Positions 10,494 to 18,463 of a stretch of DNA of 37,371 nucleotides are shown here, piece by piece. Every line of letters starts with the position of its first letter. Within the stretch, counting starts at the first letter, position 1. Below the pieces are notes generated by a model. It was not told the DNA's origin and did no database searches. It saw only the letters and a program-made list of their open reading frames with translations. Both the position numbers and the translations under genes were made by a program. Location: positions 1 to 37,371 of the forward strand of contig CANNMD010000006.1 of the NCBI GenBank assembly GCA_947505655.1. The letters are read 5' to 3'. The DNA comes from Acidimicrobiaceae bacterium (GTDB lineage Bacteria; Actinomycetota; Acidimicrobiia; Acidimicrobiales; Ilumatobacteraceae).

Positions 10494-11723
10494 TCAGCTG
10501 GGCTCTTTGGGCAGACCCAACACTCGCTCGCCAACGATATTGCGCTGGATCTGGCTGGTGCCACCCCAGATGGTCTCGCTGCGGCTGAAGAAGAACGAGC
10601 TCATCATTGGACTCACTGGGTATCCGGCACGGCGCTTATCGCGTGCCGCGCCTGGCCACGCACCAGTTGTTGGGCCAGCGTCGACAAGCATTGCGCCAGC
10701 ACCCGTGATGTCGAGCGCAAGCAGCATTGCTTCTTGGTGCATCTCAGACCAGTACATCTTGTTCGAAGCGCCGAGTGCAACAACGCCAGGGTCGCGGCTG
10801 TTGTTGAGCGTGGCGCTGAGCGAGCGCAAGCCGTTCACGCGCAGGATCTGAATCTTCGTATAGAACTTGACGAGGCGCTGGCGAATGTTGGGATCGTCGA
10901 TGAGCCCGTTGCTCTTGGCCATCTCGGTCATCAACCGGTGCTCTTCTTCGAAGCGGCGGTAGCCAGTGGTTGCGCTCATGCCGCGCTCGAACGCCAGCGT
11001 TGAGTTGGCAACCTTCCAACCGTTGTTCACGCCGCCAACAACATTGTCCTTAGGGCAATGCGCGTTGTCGAAGAACACTTCGCAGAACTCGGCGGTGCCG
11101 TCTGGCTGGGTGATGCCACGAACTTCGACGCCGGGCTGATCCATTGGCACGAGCAGATACGAGATGCCCTTGTGCTTGGGCGCATCGGGGTCGGTGCGGG
11201 TGAGCAAGAAGCAGTAGTCGGCGTGATGGCCCTGGGTGGTCCACACCTTTTGGCCGTTGATGATCCACTCGTCGCCGTCGAGCACGGCCGAGGTCTTCAG
11301 GCTGGCGAGGTCGGAGCCCGAGTTGGGCTCAGAGAAGCCTTGGCACCACGACATCGTGCCATTGAGGATCTTGGGGAGGAAGTGCTTCTTTTGCTCCTCG
11401 GTGCCCCACTGCAGAATCGTTGGGCCCACCAACGTGTCGCCAAAAAAATCTGCGCGAAGTGGTGCTTTTGCCCGAGCAAATTCTTCGCTGAGCACAACGC
11501 CCTGCATTGTGCTGAGGCCCTTGCCGCCGTAGTCAATAGGCCAAGTGGCGCAGATCCAGCCGCCTTCGAACAACGTTGACGGCCACGTAGCGTTGAACTC
11601 CTTGCGCTGCTCGGCGGTCATCTCGAAACCCTTGTCGAACCAGCCCGCAGGCAGGTTTGTCTCGAGCCAACCTCGGATCTCGGTGCGGAATGTCTCGTCG
11701 GCGGAGGAATAGCTCAGGTCCAT
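10494..11723 (-). CDS. Acyl-CoA dehydrogenase family protein (FadE-like)
   Basis: FAD enzyme of fatty acid or sterol side-chain beta-oxidation, 409 residues. It carries the family signature CQGFSEPNSGSDLASLKT, the INGQKVWTTQGHHAD region, a central beta-domain, and the C-terminal FAD/dimer segment WGGTSQIQRNIVGERVLGLP. Substrate cannot be read from sequence; it resembles the many actinobacterial FadE paralogues, some of which act as heteromers. ATG at 11723 gives MDLSYSSADETFR, the usual opening. A CAAACT box 6 nt upstream is a poor match to TANNNT. It may pass electrons to the EtfBA encoded at 24.6-26.4 kb, but this is inference. Confidence 0.93.
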   Translation of the reverse strand: MDLSYSSADETFRTEIRGWLETNLPAGWFDKGFEMTAEQRKEFNATWPSTLFEGGWICATWPIDYGGKGLSTMQGVVLSEEFARAKAPLRADFFGDTLVGPTILQWGTEEQKKHFLPKILNGTMSWCQGFSEPNSGSDLASLKTSAVLDGDEWIINGQKVWTTQGHHADYCFLLTRTDPDAPKHKGISYLLVPMDQPGVEVRGITQPDGTAEFCEVFFDNAHCPKDNVVGGVNNGWKVANSTLAFERGMSATTGYRRFEEEHRLMTEMAKSNGLIDDPNIRQRLVKFYTKIQILRVNGLRSLSATLNNSRDPGVVALGASNKMYWSEMHQEAMLLALDITGAGAMLVDAGPTTGAWPGAARDKRRAGYPVSPMMSSFFFSRSETIWGGTSQIQRNIVGERVLGLPKEPS

Positions 11724-11832
11724 TCCACGAGTTTGACCGACAACGCGCCTCGGTTCCAAGCGGAGCCGCAAATGTGCCAGATCCTGTTTACACGCCGTTC
11801 ACACGGCACACACCCACGCGTAACGGTCGACC

Positions 11833-11937
11833 CGTACGGTGAATCTCGTAGTACAGCCCGCTCCTGGCTTACCCTCTCCAGCGCATACCGTCCCCCCGGC
11901 GGAGGCTGGATGCCAGGAGCGGGCTGCCTGCTTTTTC
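11833..11937 (+). ncRNA. Possible small RNA or attenuated leader ending in a strong terminator
   Basis: A perfect 15 bp inverted repeat (11854-11868 with 11912-11926) encloses a 43 nt loop that can itself pair (TCCAGC with GCTGGA), and is followed on the plus strand by CCTGCTTTTTCT. This is an intrinsic terminator with no coding gene ahead of it. A possible promoter is TTCACA (11798-11803), 17 bp, then TAACGG (11821-11826); the last -10 base is wrong. An RNA of about 105 nt would result. The SRP RNA loop motif is absent, and I recognise no known RNA family. Confidence 0.35.
11854..11937 (+). terminator. Intrinsic terminator in the region upstream of the FtsH-like gene
   Basis: 15 bp perfect stem followed by a five-T run (11932-11936). 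The T-run lies only on the plus-strand side; after the hairpin on the minus strand the sequence is not T-rich. Confidence 0.65.
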
Positions 11938-12078
11938 TCACCGCCCACAGCCCTCGTCGAGCGTGTCGCCAACATGCTCCGATGCTGAATTTCGGCAAAC
12001 AAACGCGCACGGTCACCACCTTCGAAAACGGCCATCGTGAAGCGTTTGTCAAGGCGCGTGACCAGCCGTACGGACGAA

Positions 12079-12112
12079 ACCACTCTCCGTGAATCACTAC
12101 CACTCTGCGTGA
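12079..12112 (+). promoter_or_regulatory. 20 bp-period direct repeat before the FtsH-like promoter (candidate operator)
   Basis: ACCACTCTCCGTGA (12079-12092) and ACCACTCTGCGTGA (12099-12112) differ at one base and are exactly 20 bp apart, so a protein could bind both on one face of the helix. The second copy covers the -35 position. A TACCA/TGGTA dyad (12098-12122) overlaps it. Confidence 0.5.
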
Positions 12113-12118
12113 GAGGTC

Positions 12119-12127
12119 TGGTAATGT
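12119..12127 (+). promoter_or_regulatory. Extended -10 promoter of the FtsH-like gene
   Basis: TGGTAATGT combines a TGN extension with TAATGT (12122-12127). No -35 match exists at 17 bp; the direct repeat occupies that place, which suggests control by a bound regulator. A strong ribosome binding site, GAGAGGGA, precedes the ATG at 12161. Confidence 0.5.
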
Positions 12128-12160
12128 GCGAGCAGTCATTCACTTCGAGAGGGATTCGCG

Positions 12161-13909
12161 ATGGACATCACCGACCTACAGCACGGCCGACTGGTTCACG
12201 GTCACCAAGTCGACACCACTGCTGCACGCGAGCATCAGCGCCAACGTCGCCTCACCCGCTTGGTCGTTGCCTTCGGGCTTCCTCTGGCGTGGATTTGGTA
12301 TCGCGAACTCACCGGCAACCCAGTGAGCCCAGGTCTGCCGAGCATCGTGCGCAGCAGCCCCGAGTTGTCGTTGCTCGTGGTGCTGCTCGTGTTGATGGCC
12401 GCAATGACCCTCATCCCCTACCTCGGGGCTGGCAAGTCGCCACACACCATGCTGCGGGCGTCGGATTCGAAGATTCGCTTGGCCGATGTTGTCGGCGCCG
12501 AGGCCACACGCCGCGAAGCCATCGACACGCTGAACCTGTTTTTGAACCATCAGACCTTCGCCGACGAACTCGGCGGCTCGCCTCGCCGTGGTGTGCTGTT
12601 TGAAGGATTGCCCGGCACCGGCAAGACCTATCTCGCCAAGGCACTTGCGGCCGAGGCTGGCGTTCCGTTCCTGTTCGTCTCGGCGAGCGAATTCCAGTCG
12701 ATGTTCTTTGGTCAGACGAACAAGAAGGTTCGGTCGTTCTTCAAAGCCATGCGCAAAGCCGCTCGAGCCGAAGGTGGCGCCATCGGCTTCATCGAAGAGT
12801 TCGACGCCATCGGTGGGGCCCGTAGCGGGATGAGCTCGAACTCATCTCGTGAAGGCAGCGTGGGCATCGTGAACGAATTGTTGGTGCAGATGCAGAGCTT
12901 CGACCTGCCCACCGGATGGCAGAAAATGAAGAGCAAGTGGATCGACCGCGTGAACTCGTTGCTGCCAGAAGGCACCGCCATTCCTCGCTCGAAGCCCACC
13001 ACCGCAAACGTGTTGCTCATCGCGGCCACCAACCGCGCCGCCGACTTGGATCCAGCGCTACTGCGCCCGGGTCGCTTCGACCGAGTCATCCACTTCGATC
13101 TTCCGCCGCACTCAGATCGTGTCGAGATCGCCGAGTACTACTTGAACAAGAAGTCGCACACGCCTGCCGTCACCGCCAAGGCGATCGCCGACCTGTCCGC
13201 TGGCTACACCCCGGTTCGCATCGAGCGAATTCTCGATGAGGCCTTGATCATTGCGCTGCGTCATGGCCGGCGGGCAATGACTGTTGAAGACGTGATTGAG
13301 GCACAGCTCATCACCGACGTGGGCCTGTCGCACGAAGTGGGCTATCACCCCGACGAGCGTCGTCGAGTGGCTGTTCACGAAGCGGGCCACGCGCTGACGG
13401 CCGCAGTTGCAGGCCGCGACATTCGCATCGCCTCGATTCTGCGCCGCGGCGGCGCGCTCGGTCTTGTGTCGCACTCCGAAGCCGACGAGCGCCACCTGCG
13501 CACACCCACAGAAGCGTTCAACCTGATGGCTATTGCGCTCGCCGGGCGCGCCGCAGAGATGCAGGAATTCGGTGAGGCCAGCAGTGGCATCGCATCAGAC
13601 CTTCAGGTGGCCACAACCATCGCTGCCCAACTTGTGGGCCAGCTCGGTGCCGGCGACAGCTTGATCAGCCTTGAGGCCGCCGCTATGCCAACCGCCGCGA
13701 ACTTGGTGGCCAAGGTGTTGGCCGACGAAGCGTCACGCAAAAAGGTGGACCAGATGTTGTTCGATGCCGCCGACGCAGCAGCGTGTCTGGTGCTTGAGCA
13801 TCGCTATGCGTTGATCAATCTCACCAACGCGTTGCTCGACTACGACGAGCTCACCGGTGCCGAAGTAAAGGCAATCGTTGTCGAAGCGGTGCGAGCCACC
13901 ACGGCCTAA
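12161..13909 (+). CDS. FtsH-like membrane AAA+ zinc protease, divergent paralogue
   Basis: 582 residues. Two membrane helices (about 32-48 and 68-87) are joined by a loop of only 20 residues, far shorter than the FtsH extracytoplasmic domain. The AAA+ module has Walker A GLPGTGKT (149-156), an aromatic-Gly pore motif MFFG (181-184) and the second region of homology ATNRAADLDPALLRPGRFDR. Walker B reads FIEEFD where FtsH has FIDEID, so the first acidic residue is Glu. A 34-residue insertion (about 248-281) precedes the arginine fingers. The protease domain keeps HEAGH (406-410) and the distal Asp ligand in SSGIASD (480). It is probably an active membrane-anchored protease with a restricted substrate set. 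It stands alone, convergent with the coxL-like gene, behind an unusual promoter. Confidence 0.9.
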   Translation: MDITDLQHGRLVHGHQVDTTAAREHQRQRRLTRLVVAFGLPLAWIWYRELTGNPVSPGLPSIVRSSPELSLLVVLLVLMAAMTLIPYLGAGKSPHTMLRASDSKIRLADVVGAEATRREAIDTLNLFLNHQTFADELGGSPRRGVLFEGLPGTGKTYLAKALAAEAGVPFLFVSASEFQSMFFGQTNKKVRSFFKAMRKAARAEGGAIGFIEEFDAIGGARSGMSSNSSREGSVGIVNELLVQMQSFDLPTGWQKMKSKWIDRVNSLLPEGTAIPRSKPTTANVLLIAATNRAADLDPALLRPGRFDRVIHFDLPPHSDRVEIAEYYLNKKSHTPAVTAKAIADLSAGYTPVRIERILDEALIIALRHGRRAMTVEDVIEAQLITDVGLSHEVGYHPDERRRVAVHEAGHALTAAVAGRDIRIASILRRGGALGLVSHSEADERHLRTPTEAFNLMAIALAGRAAEMQEFGEASSGIASDLQVATTIAAQLVGQLGAGDSLISLEAAAMPTAANLVAKVLADEASRKKVDQMLFDAADAAACLVLEHRYALINLTNALLDYDELTGAEVKAIVVEAVRATTA

Positions 13910-13925
13910 CGGACGCAGCAGCTGA

Positions 13926-16199
13926 TCAGTTCGCGGCAGCCGCTTGCATTGCTGTCCACACGCGCTGCGAGGTGCACGGCATATCGATGTGACGCACACC
14001 GAGGTGGGCAACGGCGTCGACAACAGCGCTCTGCACAGCGGGGGTGGCACCAATGGTGCCGCTCTCGCCGATGCCCTTGGCACCAAGATCGTTGAGCGGC
14101 GACGGTGTCTCGGCATGCACGGTTTGGAAGCTCGGCAACTCGGCAGCCGAGACGATGCCATAGTCGGCAAAGTTAGAGGTGAGCGGGTTGCCGTCGGCGT
14201 CGTAAACGAACTCCTCGAACAACGCTTGGGCGACGCCCTGAGCAAGGCCGCCGTGAATCTGACCTTCGGCCAGCAACGGGTTGATGATTTTGCCGGCGTC
14301 GTCGACCGCAACGAGTTGGCGCAACACAGCACGGCCGGTCTCGGTATCGAGTTCGACTACAGCAAGGTGTGCGCCCGACGGAAAGCTGCCACCGGCCTGT
14401 TCGAAGTCTCCTTCGCCGAACAGCGTGAGGCTTGACGTGTGCGCTGCGGCGACGATCTCGGTCCATGTGCGGCTGATGGCTGGTGCTCCGGCGACGTGGA
14501 AAACACCATCGGTGATGACGACGTCGGCAACATCGGCTTCGAGCAAACGCGCCGCAACCGAGCGCGCCTGATCGGCAACCAGCGTTGCTGCTCTCGCCAC
14601 GTTGGTACCACCCAATTGCACCGAGCGAGACCCACCGGTGACCGACCCACGCGCAACCAGATCGGTGTCGCCATGGATCACCGTGATGCTGTCCATCGGC
14701 ACGCCCAAGGTGTCGGCAACGAGCATCGCCCACGTAGTGCGATGACCTTGGCCATACGGCGTCGTGCCGGTGACCACGCGTACTGCAACGCCGTCGCCGG
14801 TTGGTGATGGCGTGACCTCGACCTGTCCGAGCTCACCTCCACCCGACATCGCTGTGACCTCTACGTAGACCGATACGCCAATGCCCAACTGCACGATGTC
14901 GCCACGGTCTCGTCGTTGCTGCTGCTCGGCACGAAGCGCTGCGTAGTCGACCGCGGCAAGCAACTTGTCGAGACCACCTTCGTAGTCACCGCTGTCATAT
15001 GTGGTGCCGGTAACGGTGGTGAAGGGAAAGCGATCAGCGGCGATGAGATTGCGACGACGAACGTCGACCGGGTCCATGCCAATCTCGGCTGCGAAGAGAT
15101 CCATGGCCCGTTCGATTGCAGCGGCGGCTTCGGGACGACCCGCGCCTCGGTACGCAACGATGGGAACTGTGTTGGTCACTACCGCTGCAGAACTGAGCTC
15201 GGCGGCAGCGATGTCGTACACACCCGTGAGCATCATTCGGGTCATGAACGGCAGGATGGCCCCGATACGCGGATACGCACCGGCGTCCTGCACGACATCG
15301 AGTTGATATGCCGTGACGCGGCCATCACGCGACCCACCGATGGTGAGTTTCTGTGTCTGCGCACGACCATGCCCCAGACCGTTCATACTCTCGCTGCGCG
15401 TCTCGGTATAGCGCACGGGTCGGCCTACTGCGCGGGCAAGCCACGGCACCAGTGTCTCTTCGGGATAGACCGACGCCTTCGCGCCGAATCCGCCACCGAC
15501 ATCGGGAGTGATAACCCGCACCATCGAAGGGTCGAGCGAATACCACTCGCAGAGCCGCTCTTGCACAGGGTGCGCGCCTTGGCCGGACTGCCAATGGGTG
15601 AGGCGACCATCATCTTCCCAACGGCTTGCGGAGACACGTCCCTCTAGCGGCGATGGGGCAACGCGTTGATTGACGATGTTCGCGGTGACCACGACTTCGC
15701 AAGCGCTGAAGTCGACCGGAGCGGCAGCGGGGATACTCATGCAAACGTTAGAACCGTGGCCAGGAAACAGCAGCACCTCGTCGGTGAGCGCTTGTGCGAC
15801 CGTGATGACTCCGGGCAACACGTCGTACGAAACGATGACCATTTGCACTGCGTCGGTCGCCTGCTCGCGTGTCTCAGCAACGATGGCCACGATGGGTTCG
15901 CCCACGTAACGAACCGTGTCGGAGGCCAGCGCTGAGCGCGGGCAGGTGGCCGGTAAAAACGGGAGGTCGATCGGAAACGGACCGAGATCGATGTCGCTGT
16001 TCACGAAGATGCCAACAACCCCGGGGGCTTGACGCGCCTCGGCGGTATCGATGTCGGTGATGCGCGCATGGGCCATCTGCGACCGCACATAGACCACGTG
16101 TGCAGCGCCTTCGAGATGAAGGTTGTCGATAAACGTGCCGTGACCTGTAAGCAGCGCTGGGTCCTCGCCACGTACAACCCGCTGACCAACTATCCCCAT
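13926..16199 (-). CDS. Form II CoxL-like molybdenum hydroxylase large subunit, without partner genes
   Basis: 757-residue large subunit of the xanthine dehydrogenase/aldehyde oxidase/CO dehydrogenase family, which binds molybdopterin cytosine dinucleotide. It has DVGGGFGAK (233-241), AYRGAGR (349-355) and the catalytic Glu in GAKGIGESG (E712). AYRGAGR is the form II signature; true aerobic CO dehydrogenases carry AYxCSFR, so CO oxidation is unlikely and the substrate is unknown, perhaps an aldehyde or N-heterocycle. The medium (FAD) and small (2Fe-2S) subunits normally lie next door but are not in this window. ATG at 16199 has an excellent GAGGAG site 8 nt upstream. It diverges from the FrhB-type gene across 83 bp. 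Confidence 0.92.
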   Translation of the reverse strand: MGIVGQRVVRGEDPALLTGHGTFIDNLHLEGAAHVVYVRSQMAHARITDIDTAEARQAPGVVGIFVNSDIDLGPFPIDLPFLPATCPRSALASDTVRYVGEPIVAIVAETREQATDAVQMVIVSYDVLPGVITVAQALTDEVLLFPGHGSNVCMSIPAAAPVDFSACEVVVTANIVNQRVAPSPLEGRVSASRWEDDGRLTHWQSGQGAHPVQERLCEWYSLDPSMVRVITPDVGGGFGAKASVYPEETLVPWLARAVGRPVRYTETRSESMNGLGHGRAQTQKLTIGGSRDGRVTAYQLDVVQDAGAYPRIGAILPFMTRMMLTGVYDIAAAELSSAAVVTNTVPIVAYRGAGRPEAAAAIERAMDLFAAEIGMDPVDVRRRNLIAADRFPFTTVTGTTYDSGDYEGGLDKLLAAVDYAALRAEQQQRRDRGDIVQLGIGVSVYVEVTAMSGGGELGQVEVTPSPTGDGVAVRVVTGTTPYGQGHRTTWAMLVADTLGVPMDSITVIHGDTDLVARGSVTGGSRSVQLGGTNVARAATLVADQARSVAARLLEADVADVVITDGVFHVAGAPAISRTWTEIVAAAHTSSLTLFGEGDFEQAGGSFPSGAHLAVVELDTETGRAVLRQLVAVDDAGKIINPLLAEGQIHGGLAQGVAQALFEEFVYDADGNPLTSNFADYGIVSAAELPSFQTVHAETPSPLNDLGAKGIGESGTIGATPAVQSAVVDAVAHLGVRHIDMPCTSQRVWTAMQAAAAN

Positions 16200-16270
16200 C
16201 GCGTTGACTCCTCTTTCATGTGGTTTGAGTTCAGTACGCGCAGACATAGGCACGAACCAATGACAACGCC

Positions 16271-16276
16271 TAGATT
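16271..16276 (+). promoter_or_regulatory. -10 box (TAGATT) of the leaderless frhB-type gene
   Basis: TAGATT ends exactly 6 nt before the ATG at 16283, with no Shine-Dalgarno sequence between them. The same hexamer at the same distance precedes the DUF4328 gene at 35660. Confidence 0.6.
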
Positions 16277-16282
16277 CACACC

Positions 16283-17476
16283 ATGACTTTGACTGAATCG
16301 GCACCACCAAAAGCAGAACGTTGGACTGCGCAGTGGAAGGAACTCTACGCCGAAGTCGTAACCACCGGCTTGTGCACCGGGTGCGCCGGGTGTGTCGTGA
16401 CGTGCCCTCACGACGTCATCGGCTACGAGCACTCCGAGGGCAAATACTTGCCGTTTCATCTCGAAGAAGAACTCGGTCTCGACAACTGCATTCACGGCGA
16501 AAAGGGTTGCACCACGTGCACCCGCGCATGCCCACGTTTCCGAGCGTGGGAACCGGCCGCCGACATGCACCTGTTCGGCCGCGTGCGTGAGCCCGAAGAA
16601 ATGGGCGGCATCTGGCGTGCGCTGTATCTCACCCGAGCCAGCGACGACATGGTTCACAAGATCGGCCAAGACGGCGGCCTCGTCTCGGCAATGCTCATCT
16701 GGCTGATGGAGCACGATTACATCGAGGCAGCGATGGTCAGTGGCGTTGAGCCCGACGATGCATGGAAAGCCAAGCCCGTGCTGGCTCGCAACACCGCCGA
16801 AGTGCTCGCCACTGCCGGCAGCCGCTACACCTACTGCGCCAACCCACTCGCCTTGCGCGATGCCAAAGAGCAAGGCCTCTCACGCCTGGCTTTGGTGGGC
16901 ATGGGGTGCCAGACCTCGTCGCCTCCAACCATGTGGGATCGCAAGGCCGGCAAGGTCTCGAAGCCGTTCTTGTTCAACATTGGTCTGCTCTGCTCGAAGA
17001 CATTCGACGACGCCATTTTCCCCGAGTTGTTCGAAGCCAAGTACGGCCTGAAGAAGGCCGACATGGTGAAAATGAACATTAAGGGCGTGTTCCAGATTTG
17101 GATGAAGGACGGCTCGTTCCACGAGATCGATCTCAAGGAATGCCACAAGTGGACCCGCGAGGGCTGCAAGAACTGTCCCGACTTCTCTGCCGAACATGCC
17201 GACGTATCAACGGGCGGCATCGGCGAAGACAACGACTGGACACTCACCATCGTGCGCACCGAGTTGGGCGAAGAGGTCATCAACCGCATGATCGCCGACG
17301 GGTCGATCATTGCTCGACCAGCGCAAGACGACAAAGAGGCAATGCGCCTGTTGCGCCTGCTGTCGATTGTGAGCCGTCGCCGCTGGCCAGAGTTCGCCGA
17401 CCGCGCACCTTCGGTTGGTGTGCCACCTCCGAAGAAGAAGGCCGACGCTCCGGCTCCGGCTCCGGCGGCGCCCTAG
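16283..17476 (+). CDS. Coenzyme F420 hydrogenase/dehydrogenase beta-subunit family protein (FrhB-like)
   Basis: 397-residue FrhB/FdhB-type iron-sulfur flavoprotein. Its N-terminus carries a ferredoxin-like cluster motif (C31, C34, C37, C41) and a second group (C69, C76, C79, C83), enough for two 4Fe-4S clusters. The FrhB N- and C-domains follow (GQDGGLVSAMLIWLM; GMGCQTSSPP; CKNCPDFSAEHADVSTGGIG). The last 30 residues are a Lys/Ala/Pro tail. FrhB proteins move electrons between FAD/Fe-S and coenzyme F420 or other acceptors, but no hydrogenase or formate dehydrogenase partner is here. Actinobacteria use F420 widely, so an F420-linked reductase is likely but the substrate is unknown. ATG at 16283 fits a leaderless promoter. 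Confidence 0.9.
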   Translation: MTLTESAPPKAERWTAQWKELYAEVVTTGLCTGCAGCVVTCPHDVIGYEHSEGKYLPFHLEEELGLDNCIHGEKGCTTCTRACPRFRAWEPAADMHLFGRVREPEEMGGIWRALYLTRASDDMVHKIGQDGGLVSAMLIWLMEHDYIEAAMVSGVEPDDAWKAKPVLARNTAEVLATAGSRYTYCANPLALRDAKEQGLSRLALVGMGCQTSSPPTMWDRKAGKVSKPFLFNIGLLCSKTFDDAIFPELFEAKYGLKKADMVKMNIKGVFQIWMKDGSFHEIDLKECHKWTREGCKNCPDFSAEHADVSTGGIGEDNDWTLTIVRTELGEEVINRMIADGSIIARPAQDDKEAMRLLRLLSIVSRRRWPEFADRAPSVGVPPPKKKADAPAPAPAAP

Positions 17477-17548
17477 GCCCTTCGTCAGAACTTTGCTACA
17501 CGCCCTCGCATCAAAGAACAGCGTCAGGGCCATGCCAGACTCGCGTCT

Positions 17549-18460
17549 ATGCCTTTGCATCCCCAAGCTCACTTCTTGATTCAGGCCCTCGCTCAGCTCG
17601 GTCTTCCCCCCTTCGAGTTGGGAACCCCGCAGCAGGCGAGAGACGCTCGCGCCGCCCGAGGTATGGCACCCGCAGAACATGTACACGAGGTCCGCGACCT
17701 CGACGCCGGCGGAGTTCCGGCTCGCTTGTACCGACCAAGCGCCGCAAGCGACCTTGGCTTGCTGGTCTACTTTCACGGCGGCGGCTGGGTCATCGGAGAC
17801 CTCGAGTCACACGACAACGTATGTCGCGCGCTTGCGAATCGCAGCGGCCATGCGGTGCTCAACGTCGATTACCGTCTAGCCCCCGAGCACCCGTTTCCGG
17901 CAGCATTGGGCGACTCGATTCAGGCCACCCGTTGGGCGCATGCCAATGCAGCCGATCTGGGTTGCGATGCAAGTCGCATCGCCGTCGGCGGAGACTCTGC
18001 CGGGGCCAACCTAGCTGCAGTAGTCGCCCAGATCGCACCGATTCCGTTGTGCCATCAGATGCTCATCTACCCAGTCACCGACTGCCGCCGCGTATCGGCG
18101 TCGTATTCCGAAAACGCCACGGGCTATTTCCTCACCGCTTCGGGCATGGAGTGGTTCGTCGACCATTACCTGTCGGGCGGCCAGGGGTCACCCGACGACC
18201 CACGCGTCTCGCCGTTGTTGGCCGACGACGCAACGCTGCGTGCCACGCCGCCAGCCCTCGTGATCACCGCCGAGTTCGATCCATTGCGAGACGAAGGCGA
18301 GCAGTACGCCACCCGGCTCGCAGAGCTCGGTGTCGCCACCACGCATGTTCGTTTCAGCGGAATGATCCACGGGTTCTTCAGCATGGCCGAGATGATCGAC
18401 GACGCGAAAGCAGCCCACGCTGTGGCCGCCGAAGCGCTGAAAACTGCCTTCAGTAAATAG
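17549..18460 (+). CDS. Alpha/beta hydrolase, hormone-sensitive lipase family esterase
   Basis: 303-residue esterase of bacterial family IV. It shows the oxyanion motif HGGGW (76-80), nucleophile motif GDSAG (S150), acid in FDPLRDEG (D244) and catalytic His in IHGFF (H274), plus DYRLAPEHPFPAA, all diagnostic. No signal peptide, so cytoplasmic. Likely hydrolyses short- to medium-chain acyl esters. ATG at 17549 has no Shine-Dalgarno sequence; a CAGACT box 7 nt upstream is a partial match to the leaderless pattern. It follows the FrhB-type gene by 72 nt and may be read through from it. It ends 3 nt before the convergent uracil-DNA glycosylase gene. Confidence 0.92.
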   Translation: MPLHPQAHFLIQALAQLGLPPFELGTPQQARDARAARGMAPAEHVHEVRDLDAGGVPARLYRPSAASDLGLLVYFHGGGWVIGDLESHDNVCRALANRSGHAVLNVDYRLAPEHPFPAALGDSIQATRWAHANAADLGCDASRIAVGGDSAGANLAAVVAQIAPIPLCHQMLIYPVTDCRRVSASYSENATGYFLTASGMEWFVDHYLSGGQGSPDDPRVSPLLADDATLRATPPALVITAEFDPLRDEGEQYATRLAELGVATTHVRFSGMIHGFFSMAEMIDDAKAAHAVAAEALKTAFSK

Positions 18461-18463
18461 GCG

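Larger units (their letters stand above)
11724..12160. other. 437 bp divergent region without a gene
   Basis: It separates the acyl-CoA dehydrogenase (leftward) from the FtsH-like gene (rightward). No credible reading frame is seen. It holds the stem-loop with T-run at 11854-11937, two copies of the palindrome CCGTACGG (11832-11839 and 12066-12073), a direct repeat at 12079-12112, and the FtsH-like promoter. Confidence 0.7.

Noticed and set aside
11854-11937. SRP (4.5S) RNA gene
   Set aside because: Size and hairpin shape are similar, but the conserved GGAAGG-containing apical region is missing.
12037-12603. 188-codon rightward frame across the FtsH-like start
   Set aside because: Very Arg-rich, out of frame with an excellent gene, and it crosses that gene's promoter.
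13926-16199. Aerobic carbon monoxide dehydrogenase
   Set aside because: The active-site loop reads AYRGAGR (form II), not AYxCSFR, and coxM/coxS are absent.
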